From Steroidobacteraceae bacterium (GTDB taxonomy: Bacteria; Pseudomonadota; Gammaproteobacteria; Steroidobacterales; Steroidobacteraceae), in assembly GCA_019187185.1 (NCBI GenBank), contig JABAQU010000015.1, positions 41,665 to 105,664 of the forward strand: a stretch of DNA of 64,000 nt, given 5' to 3'. The position numbers and the translations under genes are program-made. This document shows positions 1 through 8,556 of this stretch, piece by piece. Under the pieces are notes generated by a model that was given only the letters and a program-made list of their open reading frames with translations, did no database searches and was not told the DNA's origin. Position 1 is the first letter of the stretch. The number at the start of each line of letters is the position of its first letter.

Positions 1-429
1 TGGTGCAAGGGTCAGGCTGCGCGCGCCTTGGCGGACGAGCCAGCCGCGCTCCTCGAGTTCCTTGACCTTGCGGCGCACGGTTTCCCGCGGAATGCCTGTG
101 GCCTCGCTGATCGACAACGCGTTGCAGGGTGCGATCCGCTGCGCCTGCAGACTGCGCATCGGCAGTTGCCAGCGCGGGGAGTCGGGCGCCTCTCGCAGGC
201 TCAGCGCCTGCAATGCGCGCGACATGTTGTAGTGCGCGATCTCGCCGAACACGAGGAAGAGCGTCAGGTCACCATCGAACAGGCGATACGCGCGACGCAG
301 GGTGCCGATCGTGAATCGGCTGACGAACGTGCTCAGCATCGTCTGATAGGTCATCGGGACGCTGACACGGGCGGCGAGGTCGCCGAGGCTGGGCGATGTC
401 ACGGGTCTTTGGGCGCGGCGGTCAGGCAC
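1..429 (-). CDS. Winged-helix transcriptional regulator (C-terminus cut by window edge)
   Basis: Reading the minus strand from GTG at 429 gives an open frame that leaves the window at position 1 with no stop. Residues about 105-131 (SISEATGIPRETVRRKVKEL, then EERGWLV) form a clear helix-turn-helix and wing of the MarR/GntR-like kind; the first 90 residues look helical and may hold an effector or dimer surface. ATG at 354 is a possible later start; neither start has a strong ribosome site. The gene is divergent from the thiolase at 501 with a palindrome between them, so it probably controls that operon. The effector is unknown, though an acyl-CoA intermediate would fit. Confidence 0.7.
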   Translation of the reverse strand, partial: MPDRRAQRPVTSPSLGDLAARVSVPMTYQTMLSTFVSRFTIGTLRRAYRLFDGDLTLFLVFGEIAHYNMSRALQALSLREAPDSPRWQLPMRSLQAQRIAPCNALSISEATGIPRETVRRKVKELEERGWLVRQGARSLTLAP

Positions 430-436
430 GGGGATC

Positions 437-459
437 AAAGTACCCAGAACGGGTATTTT
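437..459. promoter_or_regulatory. Imperfect palindrome between divergent regulator and thiolase
   Basis: AAAGTACCC and GGGTATTTT face each other across 5 bp (AGAAC) with 8 of 9 positions complementary. It is the only strong dyad in the gap between the regulator start (429) and the thiolase start (501), so it is the natural candidate operator for that regulator. Confidence 0.45.
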
Positions 460-500
460 GCGCAATGGCCGGTGCGGCCCGGCGCTAACATCGCGGCACG

Positions 501-1706
501 ATGGAAGCATTCATCTTCGATCACGTGCGCACGCCGCGCGCCAGGGGCAAGGCCGACGGCAGCCTGCACGAAGTCACGTCGGTGTGGCTCGCGAGCCGCC
601 CCCTCGTGGCGCTCGCCGAGCGCAACCACTTCGACACGAACGCGGTGGAAGAGGTTGTCATGGGATGTGTCAACCCGGTGGGCGAGCAGGGCGGCAACAT
701 CGCGCGCATGGCCGCGCTGGCCGCCGACTGGGGCGAGGCCGTGCCGGGCATTTCGGTCGACCGCGCCTGTGGTTCGGGGCTCGAGGCCGTCGCGATCGCG
801 GCGGGCAAGATCAAGTCCGGGCAGGCGGACCTCGCGGTTGGCGCGGGCGTCGAGAGCATGTCGCGCGTGCCGATGGGCAGCTCGGGCGGTGCGTGGGCGC
901 AGGATCCGACGATGTCGGCGAAGACGCACTTCGTCATGCAGGGCATCTCGGCCGACCTGCTCGCGAGCCTGCACGGCCAGACGCGCCGCGACCTCGATGC
1001 GTATGCGGCCGAGAGCCACTGCCGCGCGGCGCGCGCCTGGGGCGAGGGGCGCTTCGCGCGCTCGGTCGTGCCGGTCAAGGATTTCGTCGGCCTCACGCTG
1101 ATCGAGCGCGACGAAACCGTTCGCCCCGACACCACGGTCGAGTCTCTGGCCGCGCTCAAGCCCGCCTTCACCGAGATGGGCCAGAAGTACGGCTACGACA
1201 GCGTGGCGCTGCAGCGCTACCCGCAGTTGCAGCGCATCGAACACCTGCACCATGCCGGCAATTCGAGCGGCATCGTCGACGGCGCCGGGGCCGTGCTGCT
1301 CGGCAGCGCCACCGCGGCCGCCCGGCACGGTCTCAAGCCGCGGGCCCGGGTGCGTTCATTCGCGGCGGTCGGTTCGGAACCGACACTCATGCTCGATGGC
1401 CCGGCGGCGGCGGCGCGCCGCGCGCTCGAGCGCGCCGGCATGCAGCCGTCCGACATCGACCTGTGGGAGCTGAACGAGGCGTTCTCGACGGTCGTGCTCA
1501 CGTTTATGTCGGTCATGAAGGTGCCGCACGAGCGCATCAACGTGAACGGCGGTGCGATTGCGATGGGGCATCCGCTCGGGGCCACGGGCGCGATGATCGT
1601 GGGCACGGTGCTCGACGAACTCGAGCGCACGGGCAAGGGCACGGCCCTCGTGAGCCTGTGCGTGGCGGCAGGCATGGGTACGGCGATGGTGATCGAGCGT
1701 GTCTGA
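501..1706 (+). CDS. Thiolase family acetyl-CoA acetyltransferase (beta-oxidation)
   Basis: This 401-residue thiolase performs the CoA-dependent cleavage of a 3-ketoacyl-CoA. The complete catalytic set is visible: nucleophile Cys90 in DRACGSG, His357 in AMGHPLGATG and Cys387 in SLCVAAGMG. Length is normal for degradative FadA/FadI-type enzymes. Its stop overlaps the upstream GTG of the FadJ-like gene, so the two are one operon and probably handle consecutive steps. Given the steroid genes around it, a steroid side-chain ketoacyl-CoA is the likely substrate, but a plain fatty acid role is not excluded. Confidence 0.85.
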   Translation: MEAFIFDHVRTPRARGKADGSLHEVTSVWLASRPLVALAERNHFDTNAVEEVVMGCVNPVGEQGGNIARMAALAADWGEAVPGISVDRACGSGLEAVAIAAGKIKSGQADLAVGAGVESMSRVPMGSSGGAWAQDPTMSAKTHFVMQGISADLLASLHGQTRRDLDAYAAESHCRAARAWGEGRFARSVVPVKDFVGLTLIERDETVRPDTTVESLAALKPAFTEMGQKYGYDSVALQRYPQLQRIEHLHHAGNSSGIVDGAGAVLLGSATAAARHGLKPRARVRSFAAVGSEPTLMLDGPAAAARRALERAGMQPSDIDLWELNEAFSTVVLTFMSVMKVPHERINVNGGAIAMGHPLGATGAMIVGTVLDELERTGKGTALVSLCVAAGMGTAMVIERV

Positions 1707-1716
1707 GGCAGCGACG

Positions 1717-3900
1717 ATGAACACGACGGCAGTGGTTCGCTGCGAGGTCGATGCCGACGGCATCGCGCTGCTGACCATCGACTATCCCGGCAAGACCATG
1801 AACGTCATCGACCAGGCGTTCATGGACAGCCTGCAGCAGTGCATCGACCGTGTCCGCGATGACGCGGCGATCCGGGGTGCGATCGTCACGTCGGGCAAGG
1901 ACGCGTTCGTGGCCGGCGCCGACCTGCTGGCGATGGAGCAGAATCTCGACAGCACGGCGGACGATCCGCTGCCCGTGCTGTTCGAGAAGTATGGTTCGCT
2001 GTCGCGCGTGCTGCGCAATCTCGAAACCTGTGGCAAGCCTTTCGTCGCCGCGATCAACGGCACGGCGATGGGCGGCGGTTTCGAGCTCGCACTCGCCTGC
2101 CATCATCGCGTGCTCGCGGACTCGCCGGCCGCGGTCGTCGGCTTGCCCGAGGTACAGCTCGGACTCCTGCCCGGTGCGGGCGGCACGCAACGCCTGCCGC
2201 GGCTGATCGGCATCCAGGCCGCGATGCCATTCCTGCTGGAAGGCAAGCACGTGGCCCCGGCGCAGGCGCTCGCAGCCGGACTCGTGCACGAGCTCGCGCC
2301 GCCGGCCGACGTCGTCGCGTGCGCGAAGCGCTGGCTGCTCGGCTCGCCCCGGGCGGTGCAGCCCTGGGACGAGAAGGGGTTTCGCATCCCGGGTGGCAAC
2401 GCGCTCGACCCGCGCGTGGCCCCGGCATTCGTCGTCGGCAACACGATGCTGCAGGCGAACACGCAGCAGAACCTGCCGGCGCCGCAGGCGATCCAGAGCT
2501 GCCTCTACGAGGGCTCGCTCCTGCCGATCGACAAGGCGCTGCGCGTCGAGACCAAGTACCTGATGACGCTGGCGCGCGGTGCGGTGGCGCGCGGCATGAT
2601 CCGCACGCTGTTCGTCAGCAAGACGAGGGCCGAGAAGGGCCTGCACCGGCCCGCCGGGTATGCGCCGTTCACCTGCCGCAAGCTCGGCATGATCGGCGCG
2701 GGCATGATGGGCGCAGGTATCGCGCTCGTCGCGGCACAGCGGGGCATCGAGGTCGTGCTGATCGACCGCGATCAGGCGGCGGCGGAGCGCGGCAAGACGT
2801 ATGCCGAGAAGGCGCTCGGCAAACAGGTCGAACGCGGGCGAATGACGGCGGAGAAGCGCGATGCGATCCTCGCGCGCATCGTGCCGGCCACCGACTATGA
2901 CCTGCTGCGCGGTGCCGACATGGTGGTCGAAGCGGTATTCGAGGACCGCGCGGTCAAGGCCGAGGTCACGCGCCGGCTCGATGCCGTGCTGCCGGACGAC
3001 TGCGTGCTCGCATCGAACACCTCGGCGCTGCCGATCACGCTGCTCGCGCAGGCGAGCGTGCGGCCGGGGCGTTTCATCGGCCTGCACTTTTTCTCGCCGG
3101 CGGACAAGATGCCGCTGGTCGAGGTGATCCGCGGCAAGGCGACCGACGATGCCACGCTCGCCCGCGCGCTCGACTTCGTCGGCCAGTTGCGCAAGACACC
3201 GATCGTCGTGAACGATGCGCGCGGCTTTTTCACGAGCCGCTTCATCGGCGCGTTCGTCGATGACGCGATCGGCATGGTGGCCGAGGGCATCGCGCCGGCG
3301 CTGATCGAGAACTGCGCGCGCCAGGCGGGCATGCCGGTCGGCCCGCTTGCGATCACCGACGAACTGTCGATCGATCTCGCGGTGCACGCAGGCGAGGCGC
3401 AGGCCAGGGAGTTTCCGGACAGCTACCGGCCGGGCCGCTCGGTGCCGGTGCTGCGGAAGCTGTTCGAACTCGGCCGCCTCGGACGCAAGGTCGGCAAGGG
3501 CTTCTACGACTACGAGGAATCGGCGAAGGCGTTGTGGCCCGGTCTCGCGGAGCTTTATCCGCTGAAGCCCGTGCAGCCGGACCCGCGTGACCTGAAGCAG
3601 CGCATCCTCTATGTGCAGGCGGTGGAGGCCGCGCGCGCGATGGAGCAGGGCGTGCTGCTGTCGCCGGCCGATGGCGACATCGGCTCGATCCTCGGAGTCG
3701 GCTACCCGGCCTACACGGGCGGGCCGTTCTGCTTCATTGACGGTGTCGGGGTCGCAGCGTTCGTCGCCGAGGCCGATCGCCTCGCCGACCTCTTCGGCGA
3801 TCAACTGCGCCCGCCGCAGCTGCTGCGCGACATGGCCGCTCACGGCGAGACGTTCTACGGTGCCACGGCGGTCGCAATCCGCCAGGATGCCCGCGCATGA
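1717..3900 (+). CDS. FadJ/FadB-like enoyl-CoA hydratase / 3-hydroxyacyl-CoA dehydrogenase
   Basis: A two-domain enzyme of about 727 residues. The N-terminal crotonase part has the GGGFELALACHH oxyanion region and LPEVQLGLLPGAGG with the catalytic Glu. From about residue 325 a Rossmann domain begins (IGAGMMGAGIA), followed by the 3-hydroxyacyl-CoA dehydrogenase C-terminal domains with GLHFFSPADKMPLVEV. It hydrates a 2-enoyl-CoA and oxidises the alcohol with NAD. The start was set at ATG 1717 because GAGG lies 8 bases upstream; GTG 1699 inside the thiolase is an alternative. It overlaps the next gene by 4 bases. The partner thiolase is at 501. Confidence 0.88.
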   Translation: MNTTAVVRCEVDADGIALLTIDYPGKTMNVIDQAFMDSLQQCIDRVRDDAAIRGAIVTSGKDAFVAGADLLAMEQNLDSTADDPLPVLFEKYGSLSRVLRNLETCGKPFVAAINGTAMGGGFELALACHHRVLADSPAAVVGLPEVQLGLLPGAGGTQRLPRLIGIQAAMPFLLEGKHVAPAQALAAGLVHELAPPADVVACAKRWLLGSPRAVQPWDEKGFRIPGGNALDPRVAPAFVVGNTMLQANTQQNLPAPQAIQSCLYEGSLLPIDKALRVETKYLMTLARGAVARGMIRTLFVSKTRAEKGLHRPAGYAPFTCRKLGMIGAGMMGAGIALVAAQRGIEVVLIDRDQAAAERGKTYAEKALGKQVERGRMTAEKRDAILARIVPATDYDLLRGADMVVEAVFEDRAVKAEVTRRLDAVLPDDCVLASNTSALPITLLAQASVRPGRFIGLHFFSPADKMPLVEVIRGKATDDATLARALDFVGQLRKTPIVVNDARGFFTSRFIGAFVDDAIGMVAEGIAPALIENCARQAGMPVGPLAITDELSIDLAVHAGEAQAREFPDSYRPGRSVPVLRKLFELGRLGRKVGKGFYDYEESAKALWPGLAELYPLKPVQPDPRDLKQRILYVQAVEAARAMEQGVLLSPADGDIGSILGVGYPAYTGGPFCFIDGVGVAAFVAEADRLADLFGDQLRPPQLLRDMAAHGETFYGATAVAIRQDARA

Positions 3901-6299
3901 ATTTCGACTTCTCGGACGAGCAGAACCTGCTGCGCGGCGAGGTGCGCAAGTACCTCGCGCAGCAGTCACCGCTTTCGGTCGCGCGTACGGTGCTCGAGGG
4001 CAGTGGCACGCCTTACGCCGCGGCCGTATGGCAAGGCCTGGTCGAGCTCGGCGCGACGTCATTGATGCTGCCCGACGATTGCGGCGGTTCCGGACTCGGT
4101 GCACTCGAGTCGTGCGTTGTCGCGGAGGAAGTGGGACGGCAACTGGCCGCTGTCCCGCTCGCCTCGACGCTGTACCTCGCCGTGCAGGCGATTCTGCTCG
4201 GCGCTGCGCCGGAACAGCGGCGCCGCTGGCTCGCACCTGTTGCCGGTGGCGCCATCGGCGCGTTCGCAGCACCGCTCGACGGCGTGGTGGACGATTCCGC
4301 GCTGCCGCGGTTCGCAGACGGCCGTCTGACCGGATCGGTCGATCTCGTCGCGGACGGCATGGCGGCGCAATGGGCTGTAGTGCTGGCGAGCGGTGCCGAC
4401 GATCATCCGGTCTGGGTCGCGAGCGACCTTTCCGCCGGGCTCGCGCGGCGCCCGCTCGCGACGCTCGACATGTCGAAGCCGGTTGCCGCGTGGACGTTCG
4501 AGGGCACACCGGCCGAGGCTCTCGGCACTGCCCTCGACGCGCGCGTCCTGCTGGCCCGGGTGAGAAACCGTGCCGCCGTGCTGCTCGCGTTCGAGCAACT
4601 GGGTTCGGCAGAGGCCGCACTCGAGATGGCCGCTGCGTACGCGCGCACCCGCCACGCGTTCGGGCGCACGATCGGCTCCTACCAGGGCGTCAAGCACAAG
4701 CTCGTCGACCTGTACAACGCGAACCAGCTCGCGCGCGTGCACTGTTACTACGGCGCCTGGGCCCTGTCTGCCGATGTGGCGGCGCCTGCAGGCGCGCCCG
4801 AACTCGCGGCGGCCGCCGCGGCGGCGCGCGTGGCGGCGAGCCATGCCGCCACGCAGGCCGCGCACGAGGGGCTGCACGTCCACGGCGGCATCGGCTACAC
4901 CTGGGACATGGACTGTCATCTCTTCATGCGTCGTGCGCGCCAGCAGGCGGTACTGCTCGGCCACGAACACGCCTGGCGTGAGCAGCTCGCCGCCGAACTC
5001 GAAGCGCGCGTGACGAAGCCGTCGCAGGAGACGCCGCAGCGCCCACCCCGGGTCGCCGGCGCGATGGACTTCGACGATTCTCCCGAGGAGGCCACCTTCC
5101 GCGCCGAGTGCCGCGCATGGTTGAGCGCGAATGCGCAGCCCCGATCGAGCGGTGCGACGGCGCAGCGAGCGGACGCGAGTGCCGAGCAGCGCATCGCCGC
5201 TGCGCGCGCGTGGCAGGCCCGCAAGGCCGCTGCCGGTTTCGGGGCCATCACCTGGCCGAAGGCAGTCGGCGGGCGCGGCGGCACGCCGATCCAGGAACTC
5301 ATCTGGCGCCAGGAGGAAGGCCGCTACGACGTACCGACCGGCGTGTTCAACGTGAGCCTCGGCATGGTGATCCCCGCGGTGATGGCACACGCGTCGAACG
5401 CAGTGCGGGCGACGCACATCGGCCCGGCGCTGACGGGTCAGGACCTGTGGTGCCAGCTGCTGAGCGAGCCCGGCGCGGGTTCGGACCTCGGCATGGTGCG
5501 CACCCGCGCCGAGCGCTGCAACGACGGTCGCGACGGCTGGATCCTGAACGGCCAGAAGGTCTGGACCTCGCTCGCGCAGTTTGCGCAGTATGGTCTCGTG
5601 CTCGCGCGCACCGACCCGACGCTGCCGAAGTTCGACGGCCTGACGAGCTTCTTCATCGACATGCGCAGTCCCGGCGTCAGTGTGCGCCCGATCCGCCAGG
5701 CAGGCGGCGAGGCGGATTTCAACGAAGTGTTCCTGACGGACGTCTTCGTTCCGGACAATCAGCGGGTCGGTGCCGTGGGCGCCGGCTGGAAGGTCACGCT
5801 CACGGGCCTCATGAGCGAGCGCCTCGCGATCGGCGGCGTGCTGCCGCCCGACCTTTGGGCGACGCTCGCGGCGAGGCTGCGCGCGGCGCCGTTCCTCGGG
5901 GCGGCGGCGTTGCGCGACGGGCGCTTCCGCGAGCGCCTCGCCGACCTGTACCTCGCCGCACACGCACTGTGGCTGTTGCAGTGCCGGGCGCTCACCGCGC
6001 TCGGCAAGGGCCGCGAACCCGGGCCCGAGATGAGCGGTGCGAAGAATCTCGCGGCGCAGGCCATCCAGGCCTACGCGCGCCTCGCGATCGACCTGCAGGG
6101 GCCGGGCGGCGTGCTCGCCGCCGCCGGGCGCGGCGAAGAGTTCGCGATGATCGAGCGCCTGTGGTTCGGTGCGGCCGGCATGCGCATCGCGGGCGGCACC
6201 GACGAAATCGTCAAGAACAGCATCGGTGAGCGCGTGCTCGGACTCGCGCCCGAGCCACGCACGGACAAGGGCGTGCCCTTCAACCAGCTGGTCGGCTGA
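3897..6299 (+). CDS. Fused double acyl-CoA dehydrogenase (FadE34/ChsE3-like architecture)
   Basis: One 800-residue frame holds two complete ACAD domains. Residues 1-370 resemble the alpha-type partner (YARTRHAFGRTIGSYQG, LHVHGGIGYTWDMD). A Pro/Arg-rich linker spans about 371-389. Residues 390-800 resemble the second partner (LSEPGAGSDLGMVRTRA, GQKVWTSLAQFAQYG, AGGTDEIVKNSIGERVLG). Elsewhere in this window these two types occur as neighbouring separate genes, and known steroid ACADs work as alpha2beta2 heteromers. Mtb FadE34 (ChsE3), which acts on C24 steroid-CoA, is a comparable natural fusion. Likely substrate: a steroid side-chain acyl-CoA. No internal stop or frame change is seen. Confidence 0.82.
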   Translation: MNFDFSDEQNLLRGEVRKYLAQQSPLSVARTVLEGSGTPYAAAVWQGLVELGATSLMLPDDCGGSGLGALESCVVAEEVGRQLAAVPLASTLYLAVQAILLGAAPEQRRRWLAPVAGGAIGAFAAPLDGVVDDSALPRFADGRLTGSVDLVADGMAAQWAVVLASGADDHPVWVASDLSAGLARRPLATLDMSKPVAAWTFEGTPAEALGTALDARVLLARVRNRAAVLLAFEQLGSAEAALEMAAAYARTRHAFGRTIGSYQGVKHKLVDLYNANQLARVHCYYGAWALSADVAAPAGAPELAAAAAAARVAASHAATQAAHEGLHVHGGIGYTWDMDCHLFMRRARQQAVLLGHEHAWREQLAAELEARVTKPSQETPQRPPRVAGAMDFDDSPEEATFRAECRAWLSANAQPRSSGATAQRADASAEQRIAAARAWQARKAAAGFGAITWPKAVGGRGGTPIQELIWRQEEGRYDVPTGVFNVSLGMVIPAVMAHASNAVRATHIGPALTGQDLWCQLLSEPGAGSDLGMVRTRAERCNDGRDGWILNGQKVWTSLAQFAQYGLVLARTDPTLPKFDGLTSFFIDMRSPGVSVRPIRQAGGEADFNEVFLTDVFVPDNQRVGAVGAGWKVTLTGLMSERLAIGGVLPPDLWATLAARLRAAPFLGAAALRDGRFRERLADLYLAAHALWLLQCRALTALGKGREPGPEMSGAKNLAAQAIQAYARLAIDLQGPGGVLAAAGRGEEFAMIERLWFGAAGMRIAGGTDEIVKNSIGERVLGLAPEPRTDKGVPFNQLVG

Positions 6300-6335
6300 G
6301 GTGCCCGTGGCGCGCTTTCAGGTCTGCCAACGAAC

Positions 6336-7484
6336 ATGATCACGCTGCTCGATGACTACGCGATCCACCAGTCGCCCGAGCCGGTGAGCCGTCCGGCGAC
6401 GAGCGACCGCAACTTCTACGACCGCTGGTATTTTTCCGGATTCGCGGCCGACGGGCGGTTCTTCTTCGCGGCGGCGCTCGGCCTGTATCCGCAGCGGCGC
6501 GTCTTGGACGCGCATTTCACCGTGCTCGTCGACGGCGTGCAGCATTGCTTCCACGGCTCGCGCCGCGCGCCGCTCGAGCGCACCGAGATGCAGGTCGGCC
6601 CGTTCGTGCTCGATGTCGAGCAGCCGATGCGCGTGCACCGGCTGCGCCTCGACGATGCCGCCAGCGGCCTCGCGTGCGACCTGCGCTTCACGGCCCGCAG
6701 CGCGCCCAGCGAGGAGCCTCCTAGCCGGCTGTACGATGAGGACCGGTTGTTGATGCACACCACGCGCTTCGTCCAGTTCGGGTGCTGGGACGGCGAGCTG
6801 TGCGTCGACGGCCGGCACGTCGCGGTCTCGGCGGCGATGGGCGTGCGCGACCGGTCGTGGGGCATTCGTCCTTGCGGCGAGCCTGAAGGCGGTGCACCGG
6901 GACTGCTGCAACGGGCGCCGGTCGTCTACTGGGCGTGGGTGCCGCTCAATTTCGATGACTGCTGCACGCAGTTCAACACCTTCGAAGATCCGCAGGGCCG
7001 GCCGACGCAGCTCGCGGCCGTCGTGCAACCGGCCTACGCGGACCCCGGGTCGATACCCGCGGGCCGCGATCCGGGCCAGCGCGAGATGCGCGATGCGGTG
7101 TTGCGCGTGCATTGGAAGCTGGGCACGCGTCACCCGTCGGGCGGCACGATCACGATGCGCGACGACGTCGGAGCGCACTGGCGCATCGAACTGCGCCCGC
7201 TCGCCACGCTCCTGACGAAGGGCATCGGCTACCAGCATGCCGAATGGGGCCACGGTCTGTGGAAGGGCGAGCTGGCGCTCGGGCACGAGCGCCTGCGCCT
7301 CGATGAACTCGACCCGCTGCGTGCGGACCACGTACACGTCCATCAACTGGTGCGGGCCCACCTGCGCGCCCCGGACGGCGAACGCACGGGCGTCGGCATC
7401 CTCGAGACGATGTGCTTCGGCCCGCATGCGCCATCGGGCTTTAAATCATTCCTCGACGGCGCGACCGCGGAGGGCACTGCATGA
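6336..7484 (+). CDS. CrtC-like (DUF7064/DUF7065-type) protein, function unknown
   Basis: A 382-residue soluble protein with no signal peptide and many Trp, His and Asp residues. The motif RDRSWGIRP near residue 175 recurs as RDHSWGLRP in the gene at 8557, so the two are distant paralogues. This motif and the beta-rich look recall the hydroxyneurosporene-dehydrogenase (CrtC)-like lipocalin fold. The catalytic role is unknown; hydration or sensing of a hydrophobic terpenoid or steroid is conceivable but unproven. Its ATGA overlap with the phosphotransferase gene shows co-translation. Confidence 0.6.
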   Translation: MITLLDDYAIHQSPEPVSRPATSDRNFYDRWYFSGFAADGRFFFAAALGLYPQRRVLDAHFTVLVDGVQHCFHGSRRAPLERTEMQVGPFVLDVEQPMRVHRLRLDDAASGLACDLRFTARSAPSEEPPSRLYDEDRLLMHTTRFVQFGCWDGELCVDGRHVAVSAAMGVRDRSWGIRPCGEPEGGAPGLLQRAPVVYWAWVPLNFDDCCTQFNTFEDPQGRPTQLAAVVQPAYADPGSIPAGRDPGQREMRDAVLRVHWKLGTRHPSGGTITMRDDVGAHWRIELRPLATLLTKGIGYQHAEWGHGLWKGELALGHERLRLDELDPLRADHVHVHQLVRAHLRAPDGERTGVGILETMCFGPHAPSGFKSFLDGATAEGTA

Positions 7485-8542
7485 TCGACGACATGGATCG
7501 CATCGCGACGCAACTCGGGCAGTGGTTCGCGCAGCGCTACCCGGACCGTGCACCCGTGGCCGTCACCGACCTCGCGCGTTCCGACAGCGGCTATTCCAAT
7601 GTCACGGTGCTCGGGCGCCTCGAGTGGACGCGGAACGCGCGACGCGAAGCCCTCGACATCGTCCTGCGCGTGCAGCCGCAGTCGAGTTCGGTCTTTCCCG
7701 ATTGCGACATCCAGCGTCAGTACCGCGTCATGCACGCGCTCGCGGGCAGCGACGTGCCGGTGCCGGAGCTGCTCGGGCTCGAAACCGATGCGGCGCTGCT
7801 CGGTGCCCCGTTCTTCGTGATGCGGCGCATTGCGGGACGCGTGCCGAACGAGAACCCGCTCTACCATCTCGAGGGATGGTTCCATGACCTCGCGACGCCG
7901 GACCTGCGCCGACACTGGTTCAACGCCATCGACACGGTCGCAGCGATTGCGCGCGTGGACTGGCGCGCGCGCGGGCTCGAATTCCTTGAGCCGCCGGCGG
8001 GGCGCACCGCGCTCGCGCAGCAGCTCGACTATTACCGCGACGCGGTCGACTGGGCGGAACGCCTGCACCGGCCGTACCCGCATCTGCACCGCGCGTACCG
8101 CTGGCTCGTCGCGAATCAGCCGGCCGATGAGCCGCTCGTCCTGTCCTGGGCCGACGCCAAGCTCGGCAACTGTGTCTTCGGCGACCACGGCCGCCTCGCC
8201 GGCGCGCTGGACTGGGAGCAGGCCACGCTCGCGAGCCCCGTCGACGATCTCGCCTGGTGGCTGATGCTCGACGAGTCACTGTGCACGGGCTACGGGGTGC
8301 CGCGGCTCGCCGGCCTGCCGTCGCGCGAGGAGACGGTGACGCACTGGGAACGCGCGAGCGGCCACTCCGCGCGCCACCTGCCGTACTACGACGTATTCGC
8401 CGCCTGGCGCATGGCCTACGTGATGGCGCGCATCGGCACGGTGTTCATGGAGCGCGGCTGGGTGCCGCGCGAGAGCGACATGGATATCAGGAATGGCGGT
8501 GCGACGCTGCTCGCGATGCACGCCGCGCGGCTCGGCTTCTAG
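7481..8542 (+). CDS. Phosphotransferase (APH/ACAD10-like kinase fold)
   Basis: A 353-residue protein of the aminoglycoside-phosphotransferase superfamily. The catalytic loop reads SWADAKLGN near residues 221-230, so the usual His of HGDxxxxN is replaced by Trp while Asp and Asn remain; ALDWEQATLASP supplies the metal-binding DWE. IVLRVQP holds the ATP-side region. ATG overlaps the preceding stop (ATGA). Proteins of this kind are common beside acyl-CoA dehydrogenases, as in the ACAD10/11 kinase domain that acts on 4-hydroxyacyl-CoA. It may phosphorylate a hydroxylated intermediate; the substrate is inferred only. Confidence 0.72.
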   Translation: MIDDMDRIATQLGQWFAQRYPDRAPVAVTDLARSDSGYSNVTVLGRLEWTRNARREALDIVLRVQPQSSSVFPDCDIQRQYRVMHALAGSDVPVPELLGLETDAALLGAPFFVMRRIAGRVPNENPLYHLEGWFHDLATPDLRRHWFNAIDTVAAIARVDWRARGLEFLEPPAGRTALAQQLDYYRDAVDWAERLHRPYPHLHRAYRWLVANQPADEPLVLSWADAKLGNCVFGDHGRLAGALDWEQATLASPVDDLAWWLMLDESLCTGYGVPRLAGLPSREETVTHWERASGHSARHLPYYDVFAAWRMAYVMARIGTVFMERGWVPRESDMDIRNGGATLLAMHAARLGF

Positions 8543-8556
8543 GGGGAAGGTCGGAC

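Noticed and set aside
1537..4620. Very long minus-strand frame opposite the thiolase, FadJ-like and fused ACAD genes
   Set aside because: Arg/His/Ala-rich translation without any domain; a by-product of high third-position G+C on the coding strand.
5000..5070. Possible missed stop/start between the two ACAD halves
   Set aside because: The linker is in frame without a stop, and ATG 5064 has no good ribosome site; a fusion is the simpler reading.
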